The notes under the pieces: generated by a model
What the model saw: the letters and a program-made list of their open reading frames with translations, nothing else
What the model was told of the DNA's origin: nothing
Databases searched by the model: none
Part shown: positions 1 through 6,174 of the stretch, in pieces
How positions within the stretch are numbered: position 1 is the first letter of the stretch
Layout: each line of letters opens with the position of its first letter
Origin: Bacteroidales bacterium UBA4621
GTDB lineage: Bacteria; Bacteroidota; Bacteroidia; Bacteroidales; Paludibacteraceae
Assembly: GCA_002387325.1 (NCBI GenBank)
Contig: DGIN01000074.1
Span: 1 to 12,487 of the forward strand
Direction: 5' to 3'
DNA: 12,487 bases
Translations under genes and position numbers: made by a program

Positions 1-6
1 ACGCTG

Positions 7-14
7 CAAAGGTA
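7..14 (-). promoter_or_regulatory. Possible -7 box of a divergent promoter
   Basis: CAAAGGTA on the + strand reads TACCTTTG on the - strand and matches TAnnTTTG, with GCA following it as in other Bacteroidota promoters. No TTTG is found at the expected -33 distance (about 35-38). It could serve a gene left of the window on the - strand. Only the -7 half is supported. Confidence 0.35.
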
Positions 15-63
15 AAGCATAAATTGCATATTCTTTTGCTTATTTTTAGAAAATGTTTTTTGT

Positions 64-93
64 GTATTTATTTGCACGGGTGCAAATAAATAC
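64..93. promoter_or_regulatory. Perfect 14+2+14 bp palindrome in the rpe promoter (putative operator)
   Basis: The left arm (64-77) and right arm (80-93) are exact reverse complements separated by GG. The palindrome covers the -33 box and ends one base before the -7 box. Its core reads TTTGCA-N4-TGCAAA. A repressor bound here would block RNA polymerase, so an operator is the natural inference. An mRNA hairpin role is unlikely because the element lies upstream of the predicted transcription start. Confidence 0.6.
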
Positions 94-102
94 TTAACTT
101 TG
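71..102 (+). promoter_or_regulatory. rpe promoter, Bacteroidota sigma-type
   Basis: The -33 box TTTG is at 71-74 and the -7 box TAACTTTG (consensus TAnnTTTG) is at 95-102, with a 20-bp spacer. This matches the known Bacteroidota housekeeping promoter. The predicted start of transcription, near 108, leaves an 18-nt leader before the rpe ATG. The -33 box and spacer lie inside a perfect inverted repeat (see 64-93). Confidence 0.85.
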
Positions 103-125
103 CAAGCAACAAAACACAAGCAAAT

Positions 126-773
126 ATGAAAATGATTGCCCCCTCGGTGTTGTCGGCGGATTTCGGCGACCTGAGAAAAGACCTTGAGATGATCAACCGC
201 AGCGAAGCAGACTGGCTGCATGTGGACGTGATGGACGGCACGTTTGTACCGAATATCTCCTTCGGTTTTCCACTGATGGTGCCGATGAAGAAATACTGCA
301 CCAAACCCCTCGATGTGCATCTGATGATTGTCCACCCCGAGAAATATGTGGAGCGTTTCTGCGATGCGGGGGCATACAGTGTCGGTTTTCACCTCGAAGC
401 GGTGGATGATCCGATGCCTATACTCGGTCTGATCAAGGGCAAAGGCGTGCGCACCTGCCTTACTATCAATCCGGATATAGACGTACACCGCCTTGACCCC
501 TATTTAGACAAAGTGGATATGGTGCTGATTATGTCTGTTTATGCGGGTTTCGGCGGGCAGAGTTTCATTCCCGAGACATTAGATCGTGTGCGCTATGTGC
601 GCGGGGAGATTGCGCGTTGCGGGCTGAATACTTTGATAGAAGTGGACGGCGGTATCAACACCAAGAATGCCGCCGGTGTATTCGAGGCCGGGGCGGACGT
701 ATTAGTGGCAGGCAGTGCCGTCTTTCATGCCAAAGACCCTGAGAAAGCCATCCGGTTGATGAAAGGGGAATAG
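126..773 (+). CDS. rpe: Ribulose-phosphate 3-epimerase
   Basis: This cytoplasmic TIM-barrel enzyme interconverts ribulose-5-phosphate and xylulose-5-phosphate in the pentose phosphate pathway. The 215-aa product has the usual family length and starts with the typical N-terminus IAPSVLSADF. The metal and catalytic residues are visible: H32 and D34 in LHVDVMDGTFVPN, H65 in DVHLM, and D174 in IEVDGGIN. The phosphate loop near residues 137-145 reads SVYAGFGGQ; many homologues have SVNPGFGGQ, so N-P is replaced by Y-A. I cannot tell from memory whether this is normal for the clade. The ATG at 126 lies about 18 nt after the predicted transcription start of a clear Bacteroidota promoter. comEC follows after 34 bp, so rpe is probably the first gene of the + strand operon. 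The identification is very secure. Confidence 0.97.
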   Translation: MKMIAPSVLSADFGDLRKDLEMINRSEADWLHVDVMDGTFVPNISFGFPLMVPMKKYCTKPLDVHLMIVHPEKYVERFCDAGAYSVGFHLEAVDDPMPILGLIKGKGVRTCLTINPDIDVHRLDPYLDKVDMVLIMSVYAGFGGQSFIPETLDRVRYVRGEIARCGLNTLIEVDGGINTKNAAGVFEAGADVLVAGSAVFHAKDPEKAIRLMKGE

Positions 774-777
774 GTAT

Positions 778-805
778 AATTAAGAATTAGGAATTAAGAA
801 TTAGG
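778..805. repeat. Heptamer tandem repeat between rpe and comEC
   Basis: Four 7-bp units alternate AATTAAG, AATTAGG, AATTAAG, AATTAGG, forming two exact 14-bp copies. The array fills most of the 34-bp gap and supplies an in-frame stop (802-804) directly before the possible TTG start of comEC at 808. Confidence 0.85.
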
Positions 806-807
806 GA

Positions 808-2271
808 TTGGAACGAGATTGGAAAGAATGGTTTCGGGGGCGACCTATGGTGGTATTGCTACTGCCCTTGGCAGCAGCAATTTTGCTTTGCTACTACACC
901 CGCTTTCCTGTTGATTTGCTGCACGACACGGATGTGCCGTATATAGACAGCACTTGCGTTTTCCAAGTTGCCATACAGGACTATCCCTCCCGATGCAAGA
1001 AGACCGTCCGCTATACGGCAAAGGTGCTGACAATAGTGGACTCTGCGGCACACTCCGCACGGGGAAAAGTCTACCTCTATATGCAGCCCGACAGCACCCG
1101 TAGTATGCCGGTTATGGGCGATACTCTTATGGTGCGCACGCGGATTAGGCGGGGCGGTCAGTCGGGCGATTTTGATTATGGTACCTACCTGCGGCAGCAA
1201 GGTATAGCGGGAGCAGGCGTAGTGTGGCGCAACCAATGGCAGTATATAGGGCATAGTACGTCACAGCCTTTCTCGCCCAAGCAATGGCAGCACGCCCTGC
1301 AGGAACGCTATCACTGTCTCGGATTAAGCGGGCAAGAGGCAGCCACTGTATCCGCACTCACTTTGGGGTACAAGGAAGACCTTGACCGCGAGACGGCACA
1401 GAGTTTTCAACGGGCAGGTGCGGCCCATATCTTGGCTGTGAGCGGTTTGCATACGGGTATCATATATTCCATTCTGTTGCTCGTTCTCACTCTCGGCGGA
1501 CGGTTCAAACCGCTCTATACACAGCGGCTGTGGCGGTGCGGACAATCGGCAGTCATCATTGCGGCTATGTGGGCGTATGCGGCTATGACGGGTATGACCC
1601 CGTCGGTGGTGCGCAGTGTGCTGATGCTCACCTTGGTGGAAATCGGACGTATGCTCTACCGGCAATCGTTGTCGCTTAATACAGTAGCCGCAGCGGCGTT
1701 TCTGCTATTGGCAGTCCGTCCGTTGGATTTGTTTTCCGTCAGTTTCCAACTCAGTTTTGCCGCCGTGGTGGCATTGCTGCTGTTCGTTCCTGCTTTTTCC
1801 ATGATGTTACCTGTAGGTTGGATACGCCCTGCACCCCTCCGCAAGACGGCAAAATACGTGGTGGATATCATAGCCGTTTCGCTTGCGGCACAAATAGGTA
1901 CTCTTCCGCTGACATTGTATTATTTCGGGCAATGCTCCAACTATTTCCTATTGACCAACCTGCTGGTTATCCCTTTGGCGTGGCTGCTAGTAGTAGCGGC
2001 TCTGGCAGTTTTGGCAATAGGAGGTTTGCCGTGGATAGGAGATGCCTGCGTGTGGATATGCAATGGTTTGGCGCGGCTGCTCAACACCTCTGTGGGGTGG
2101 ATAGAGCATTTGCCCGGTGCGGTGAGCGAGATACGCATATCGCTTCCGATGGTAGTGCTGCTCTATGGTGCGATAGCAGGAGGGTATTGGTCGCTCAAAC
2201 GCAGTCTGTGGTGGCTGTTGCCCACTGCCGGCTGTATGGTCGGATTTTGCTATTTATATACGATTGTATGA
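808..2271 (+). CDS. comEC: ComEC/Rec2 family competence membrane protein (short form)
   Basis: This is a polytopic inner-membrane protein of the family that carries single-stranded DNA across the membrane during natural transformation. Residues 1-150 look like the DUF4131 / OB-like N-terminal region, ending in the typical DFDYGTYLRQQGIAG. Residues 200-460 are the Competence domain, with HILAVSGLHTGII (207-219), PSVVRS (265-270), FQLSFAAV (313-320) and many hydrophobic helices. At 487 aa it stops after the membrane domain and has no C-terminal metallo-beta-lactamase domain, unlike the Bacillus protein. The start is uncertain: TTG at 808 follows an in-frame stop directly and keeps a family-like W-rich leader, while ATG at 847 (residue 14) is the first ATG. 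Its stop overlaps the xseA start (ATGA at 2268-2271), so the two are very likely co-translated. Whether the cell is naturally transformable is not shown. Confidence 0.92.
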   Translation: MERDWKEWFRGRPMVVLLLPLAAAILLCYYTRFPVDLLHDTDVPYIDSTCVFQVAIQDYPSRCKKTVRYTAKVLTIVDSAAHSARGKVYLYMQPDSTRSMPVMGDTLMVRTRIRRGGQSGDFDYGTYLRQQGIAGAGVVWRNQWQYIGHSTSQPFSPKQWQHALQERYHCLGLSGQEAATVSALTLGYKEDLDRETAQSFQRAGAAHILAVSGLHTGIIYSILLLVLTLGGRFKPLYTQRLWRCGQSAVIIAAMWAYAAMTGMTPSVVRSVLMLTLVEIGRMLYRQSLSLNTVAAAAFLLLAVRPLDLFSVSFQLSFAAVVALLLFVPAFSMMLPVGWIRPAPLRKTAKYVVDIIAVSLAAQIGTLPLTLYYFGQCSNYFLLTNLLVIPLAWLLVVAALAVLAIGGLPWIGDACVWICNGLARLLNTSVGWIEHLPGAVSEIRISLPMVVLLYGAIAGGYWSLKRSLWWLLPTAGCMVGFCYLYTIV

Positions 2272-3419
2272 GAGAATATACTTTGTCGGAGTTGTCTGCC
2301 TTGATACAGGAGGCGATAGAAACAGAACTGCCCGAGACCTACTGGGTGCGGGCTGAGATTGCCTCATTAGGCGAGAAAGGCGGGCATCTGTACCTCGACC
2401 TTGTAGAGAAAGGCAAGCGCGAGATACTGGTTGCCAAGCAGCGTGCCACCTGCTGGGGCAACCTGCAAACAATACTGCAGGCGTACTTTGAGCAGGAGAC
2501 GGGCAGCCGTCTGCAGGCGGGTATGCAAGTATTAGTGGAAGTGGAAGTGAACTACCATACCGTGTATGGTTTGAGCCTTAACATCGTCAATATCGACCCG
2601 CAATATACTCTCGGCGATATGGCACGGCAGCGGCAGGAGACCATACGCCGGTTGCAGGAAGAGGGCATTATGGATATGCAAAAAGAGTTGCTGCTGCCCA
2701 CACTCACACGCCGTATTGCAGTGGTCTCGGCGGAGAGCGCAGCAGGCTACGGCGATTTCTGCGACCAGTTGTATGCTTCTCCCTATCCGTTTACCACGCA
2801 ACTCTTTGCCGCCACCATGCAAGGCGATAATGCCGAACGCTCCATTATTGCCGCACTCGGAGCAATTGCCACGCAGGAAGAGGACTTTGATGCGGTAGTG
2901 ATTATTCGCGGCGGCGGTGCCACCACCGATCTGAGTTGCTTTGACCGCTACAACCTCTGCGCCCATTGTGCGCAGTTTCCGTTGCCCGTCATCAGTGGCA
3001 TAGGACATACGCGCGATGTCAGTGTGCTGGATATGGTGGCGAACACGGCTCTCAAGACCCCTACTGCAGTAGCGGCATTCCTGATTGAGCGGATGGAAGT
3101 GCAGGCGGCACGTATAGAGGATTTGCAGCAACGGCTCTTGCGGACGGCAGACCGGCAGTTATTGCTGCGCCAGCACCGTATAGACGAATGGCAGCAACGA
3201 TTAGAGCAAGCCAACCGGCAACTGCTCCTTATGCAATCGCACAAGTTGGAACTTTTGGAGCAACGTATCGCTGCCTGTTCGCCAGAGCGTATATACCGGA
3301 TGGGCTACAGCCTTTTGAAGTGCAACGGGAAAGCAGTGCGCAGCGTACACGATGTACAGACCGGTGATATACTGACTACTTATATGCAGGACGGACAGAT
3401 TGAGTCAGTAGTGAGATGA
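2268..3419 (+). CDS. xseA: Exodeoxyribonuclease VII large subunit
   Basis: This is the catalytic subunit of exonuclease VII, a cytoplasmic single-strand-specific nuclease that works with the small subunit XseB in mismatch repair and recombination. The product is 383 aa, somewhat shorter than the 456-aa E. coli protein. An N-terminal OB fold (about 1-110) begins YTLSELSALIQEAI. The nuclease domain follows, with RGGGATTDLSCFD (214-226) and GIGHTRDVSVLDMVANTALKTPTA (244-267). Residues 278-335 form a long Q/R/L-rich coiled coil, and the C-terminal segment (RIYRMGYSLLK ... SVHDVQTGDIL) is normal. The shorter length comes mainly from the helical region. The reading frame is open far upstream inside comEC, but similarity begins only at the ATG at 2268. 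The stop overlaps the next gene's start by ATGA. No xseB follows, although it often sits next to xseA. Confidence 0.95.
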   Translation: MREYTLSELSALIQEAIETELPETYWVRAEIASLGEKGGHLYLDLVEKGKREILVAKQRATCWGNLQTILQAYFEQETGSRLQAGMQVLVEVEVNYHTVYGLSLNIVNIDPQYTLGDMARQRQETIRRLQEEGIMDMQKELLLPTLTRRIAVVSAESAAGYGDFCDQLYASPYPFTTQLFAATMQGDNAERSIIAALGAIATQEEDFDAVVIIRGGGATTDLSCFDRYNLCAHCAQFPLPVISGIGHTRDVSVLDMVANTALKTPTAVAAFLIERMEVQAARIEDLQQRLLRTADRQLLLRQHRIDEWQQRLEQANRQLLLMQSHKLELLEQRIAACSPERIYRMGYSLLKCNGKAVRSVHDVQTGDILTTYMQDGQIESVVR

Positions 3420-4312
3420 AAAAGAAAAAGCATATCTTGAGCCGCCGGCAAGCCATCGGAGCGGTGGTGCTGCTGGCTCTGGTGGTCGGAGTGGAAGTGT
3501 TTGTGCATCTTGTTCCGCAACATCCGGAAGCAACGGATCTTACAGAAGAAATAGTACAAATAGCAGATACTCTGCAACGGAAACGCTATCGTTACACTTA
3601 TGATACTGTTCATATCTGTCTGCGTCCTTTTGACCCGAATACGGCGGACTCTGTCACGTTGCGCCAACTCGGGTTGAAACGCTGGCAGGTGCGCAACCTG
3701 TTCAAATACAGAGCCGCAGGCGGTATGTATCGCAAAAATAGCGATTTCAAACGGCTATACGGAATGACGGACAGTATGTACAGGGCATTAGAGCCGTACA
3801 TACGGATTGATACGATGCGTTTTGCCCGCCGAGACACTGTTCATCGAGATACCATTACACTGAAATATACGAGTGTAAAAAAGGACACTATTATCGAACT
3901 CAACAGTGCAGACACAACCGATTTACAATACATACGGGGAATCGGAAGCGGCATCGCCAAGCAGATTATACGCTACCGCGAGCAGTTGGGCGGGTACTAT
4001 TCGCCCGAACAGATACGCGAGATAGAGTGTTTGCAGGAATACGACAGGGATACGCTCCTGCGTTTTTCCTTTGATTCAGTACTGCCGCACCTCACGGTGT
4101 GTGCCGATTCCATACAGCCTATACCCGTCAATCACAGCAGTGTTCGTCGTTTGCAACGCCATCCGTACTTGCGTTTTGAGCAAGCCAAAGCCCTCTATAC
4201 TTTGCGGCGCAATCGTTTCAAACTACGTTCAATGGACGAATTGCACAGGCTTCCGGAATTTACAGAGCAGGATTTGGAACGGCTGCAACACTATCTGTCG
4301 TTTGAGCCATAG
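3416..4312 (+). CDS. Membrane-anchored helix-hairpin-helix protein (ComEA-like)
   Basis: The 298-aa product has a basic N-terminus (MKKKKH), one membrane segment (about 14-32) and then an extracytoplasmic region with three HhH-type repeats. Repeat 1 (72-130) opens with FDPNTADS. Repeat 2 (160-195) is the most canonical: ELNSADTTDL followed by GIGSGIAKQIIRYREQLGGY. Repeat 3 (238-295) contains the HPYL variant. HhH motifs bind DNA backbone without sequence specificity, and ComEA uses this to capture incoming DNA outside the membrane. The location directly downstream of comEC and xseA, joined by an ATGA overlap, supports a DNA-uptake role by inference. Proteins of this architecture are common in Bacteroidota and mostly uncharacterised. 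The 3' end overlaps the opposite-strand phosphoesterase gene by 53 bp. Confidence 0.9.
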   Translation: MKKKKHILSRRQAIGAVVLLALVVGVEVFVHLVPQHPEATDLTEEIVQIADTLQRKRYRYTYDTVHICLRPFDPNTADSVTLRQLGLKRWQVRNLFKYRAAGGMYRKNSDFKRLYGMTDSMYRALEPYIRIDTMRFARRDTVHRDTITLKYTSVKKDTIIELNSADTTDLQYIRGIGSGIAKQIIRYREQLGGYYSPEQIREIECLQEYDRDTLLRFSFDSVLPHLTVCADSIQPIPVNHSSVRRLQRHPYLRFEQAKALYTLRRNRFKLRSMDELHRLPEFTEQDLERLQHYLSFEP

Positions 4313-5420
4313 AGTCCGCTTGCAGACGGGCAGCACGACGGTTGAGGAAACGTCGGACACGGAGTGTGTTTTGATCGGCATAGCGTGCGGGGAAATCGAT
4401 GATTTCAGGTGTGGTAACGAAGTCGGATTCCACGACATGGTCTTTACCTTGACGGACGATACGTACTTCATCATAGAGGGTACCGGTTTCCAAAAGAAAG
4501 GTACGCATAGTGAGAGTATCGGCTACTATATCCAGTACTTCATACATACGGTGTCCCGAACAGATACGCTCATCTCGGGGATTGACCTTGTTGAGATAGT
4601 ATTTGGTGGCTGAATTGGTATTGACGAAAGGCAGACGGCGGCTGTAGTTGTGGTCGTGTCCCGCAAAGACGAGGTCTGCATGAGACAGGGGTTCACGGAA
4701 CGTGAGATAGATCATCGGGTTTTGCCGTCCTGCGCCACAGGAGAACACAGGGTGGTGCATCATTACCACGACAAAGCGGTCCCCCGCTTCGTGTATTGTA
4801 CGGTTGACCCACGTATTGACACGCGTGAAATGGTGCAAGGTCTGCAGTCCGTTGGTATCAATAACAATGAAACGCAAGCGGGGGAAATCGACATAATAGG
4901 TAGTGCCGATAAAGTCGGCAGGTCCGTTGGACGGTTGCGGAAAGGTTTCATACCAGAGAGGTGTGAGGGTGCGCCGAAGCCCTTTGCGATACTCGTGGTT
5001 GCCGGGACAGTTAAGAATAGGCAGTGAGTCGAAAACCGATCCTGACAGTTCGTGGTAGAGTAGTTGGAAATAGTAGAAATAGCCCCGATCAAGATAATCC
5101 CCTAATTGGGCATAGCAGTCGAGATGCGGCAGGCGGGCAGCAAGAGTGTCATAATCGGCACGGGAAAGCGAATTATGAACATCACCGAGCAACAGAATCT
5201 GCAACGTGTCAGGCGACAGCATATCTTGCCAACCGTCTGTGGTCTGCACGAAATCCGGCAGACTGTCCGCTGCAAAAGTCAGAAAATGATAGTCCAATGT
5301 GTCGGCTGTCCATTGCGGTTCTGCGGGGTTACCGAACCACGCCTGCCAACGCACGGCACACAATACGCCTCCTCCCGCAAGAAGGACGATAAATAAGGAG
5401 ATAAGAATCCAACGACGCAT
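4260..5420 (-). CDS. Membrane-anchored calcineurin-like metallophosphoesterase
   Basis: This 386-aa enzyme has an N-terminal hydrophobic anchor (about 4-24), which places the catalytic domain outside the inner membrane. The full set of dinuclear metal motifs is present: GDVHN (79-83), GDYLDRG (107-113), GNHEYR (140-145), HHPVF (222-226) and GHDHNYSR (254-261). The order and spacing resemble purple-acid-phosphatase-like members of the family; the substrate cannot be told from the sequence. A C-terminal tail of about 60 residues (R-rich, then polar) follows the catalytic fold. The last 17 codons lie antisense to the end of the HhH gene. No TAnnTTTG box is seen upstream, only a heptamer repeat (5424-5444) and 11-bp repeats. 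It may be transcribed by read-through from the DUF3127 gene or from a non-canonical promoter. Confidence 0.93.
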   Translation of the reverse strand: MRRWILISLFIVLLAGGGVLCAVRWQAWFGNPAEPQWTADTLDYHFLTFAADSLPDFVQTTDGWQDMLSPDTLQILLLGDVHNSLSRADYDTLAARLPHLDCYAQLGDYLDRGYFYYFQLLYHELSGSVFDSLPILNCPGNHEYRKGLRRTLTPLWYETFPQPSNGPADFIGTTYYVDFPRLRFIVIDTNGLQTLHHFTRVNTWVNRTIHEAGDRFVVVMMHHPVFSCGAGRQNPMIYLTFREPLSHADLVFAGHDHNYSRRLPFVNTNSATKYYLNKVNPRDERICSGHRMYEVLDIVADTLTMRTFLLETGTLYDEVRIVRQGKDHVVESDFVTTPEIIDFPARYADQNTLRVRRFLNRRAARLQADSMAQTTDSVAAVPNPAL

Positions 5421-5423
5421 TCC

Positions 5424-5444
5424 AATTTACAATTAACAATTAAC
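5424..5444. repeat. Heptamer tandem repeat upstream of the phosphoesterase gene
   Basis: Three 7-bp units (AATTTAC, AATTAAC, AATTAAC) lie 4 nt upstream of the phosphoesterase start codon, where a ribosome binding site would be. Confidence 0.8.
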
Positions 5445-5454
5445 ATACAGAGTA

Positions 5455-5476
5455 AGGTGGATATGAGGTGGATATG
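5455..5476. repeat. 11-bp direct repeat (two copies)
   Basis: AGGTGGATATG occurs twice in direct tandem (5455-5465 and 5466-5476). A partial third match, GTGGATA, follows shortly after. No gene is seen in the surrounding stretch. Confidence 0.8.
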
Positions 5477-5537
5477 TCCTGTGGATACCCTTTCATTGCG
5501 CACTGCACATTACGCCTATCCTAAACGCATCCTATAA

Positions 5538-5570
5538 CGAATCACCCACGAATCACCCACGAATCACCCA
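5538..5570. repeat. 11-bp tandem repeat (three exact copies)
   Basis: CGAATCACCCA is repeated three times without mismatch. The unit length equals that of the repeats at 5455-5476 and 12459-12487, but the sequence differs. The array sits in the 243-bp gap between the phosphoesterase and DUF3127 genes. Confidence 0.9.
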
Positions 5571-5619
5571 CTCTTTCTACTATATAGAGGTTATCACAAA
5601 GGGCAGCAATAGAGAAAAG

Positions 5620-5651
5620 AAAAGGCTGCCCACAAATTCAGGCAGCCTTTT
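5620..5651 (-). terminator. Rho-independent terminator of the DUF3127 gene
   Basis: Read on the - strand, an 11-nt arm AAAAGGCTGCC (5651-5641), a 10-nt loop and the exact complement GGCAGCCTTTT (5630-5620) are followed by CTTTTCTC. The hairpin starts 13 nt after the DUF3127 stop. The U-rich tail is better on the - strand than on the + strand. A further GGGCAGC at 5601-5607 could pair with GCTGCCC (5625-5631) as an alternative stem. Confidence 0.85.
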
Positions 5652-5663
5652 GCAGAGTATGAT

Positions 5664-6050
5664 TTAGAAGGGGAGGTCGCTGCTCTCGTCGCTGCCTGCA
5701 ACGGCATCAAAAGAAGCCGTGTTCGCCGCAGGTGCGGGAGCAGGAGTCGCTGTTTGCGCCCCTTGCGGAGCCGCAGTCACAGCACCTTGCTGGACGCGCC
5801 ATGCACGGATAGAAGTGTACCAGCGACCATTGAATTCGCGCGACTCGATGTCAAACGAAACTGTTACCACATCGTCTATTTTGCAGGGGTTGTTCTTGAT
5901 GCGATCTTCTCCGAAAATCTCGAAGCACACTTTACGCGGGTACTGCTCCTGTGTTTCCAATACATACGACTGCACCTTCCACGGATTACCCGTCTTGCCG
6001 ATGCCGCTTTGTTCAGGCAGTACCTGAATGATTTTTCCTACTATGTCCAT
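5664..6050 (-). CDS. DUF3127 OB-fold protein with an SSB-like C-terminal tip
   Basis: The 128-aa product matches what I know of the DUF3127 family of Bacteroidota. Its N-terminal domain (1-88) has MDIVGKIIQVLPEQSG, TGNPWKVQSYVLETQEQYPRK and GRWYTSIRAWRV, an OB-fold-like pattern. An A/P/T/Q-rich linker (89-118) follows, then an acidic tip ending DESSDLPF. The tip resembles the D-D-I-P-F end of bacterial SSB, which recruits repair and replication proteins. A role in single-stranded nucleic acid binding is an inference from fold and tip. The frame stays open upstream to 6140 through heptamer repeats, but family similarity begins at the ATG at 6050. That ATG has only AAAA and then repeat DNA in front of it. 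pgk lies 124 bp upstream on the same strand. Confidence 0.9.
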   Translation of the reverse strand: MDIVGKIIQVLPEQSGIGKTGNPWKVQSYVLETQEQYPRKVCFEIFGEDRIKNNPCKIDDVVTVSFDIESREFNGRWYTSIRAWRVQQGAVTAAPQGAQTATPAPAPAANTASFDAVAGSDESSDLPF

Positions 6051-6054
6051 TTTT

Positions 6055-6129
<75 letters not shown>

Positions 6130-6174
6130 GAAAGATACATTCAACTCTCAACACTAAGCACTCCACCACATACG

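Noticed and set aside
15..60. Complete divergent promoter at the left edge
   Set aside because: A -7 box is present at 7-14 but no TTTG at the -33 distance; only the -7 half is reported, at low confidence.
1818..2267. Upstream extension of the xseA reading frame by 150 codons
   Set aside because: It lies fully inside comEC in another frame, has no family similarity, and XseA similarity begins at the ATG at 2268.
2532..3131. 199-codon antisense open frame within xseA
   Set aside because: It is a shadow of a GC-rich gene with Cys/His/Arg-rich low-quality translation, no motif and no promoter.
5538..5570. Possible CRISPR array
   Set aside because: The units are 11 bp with no spacers between them and no cas genes nearby.
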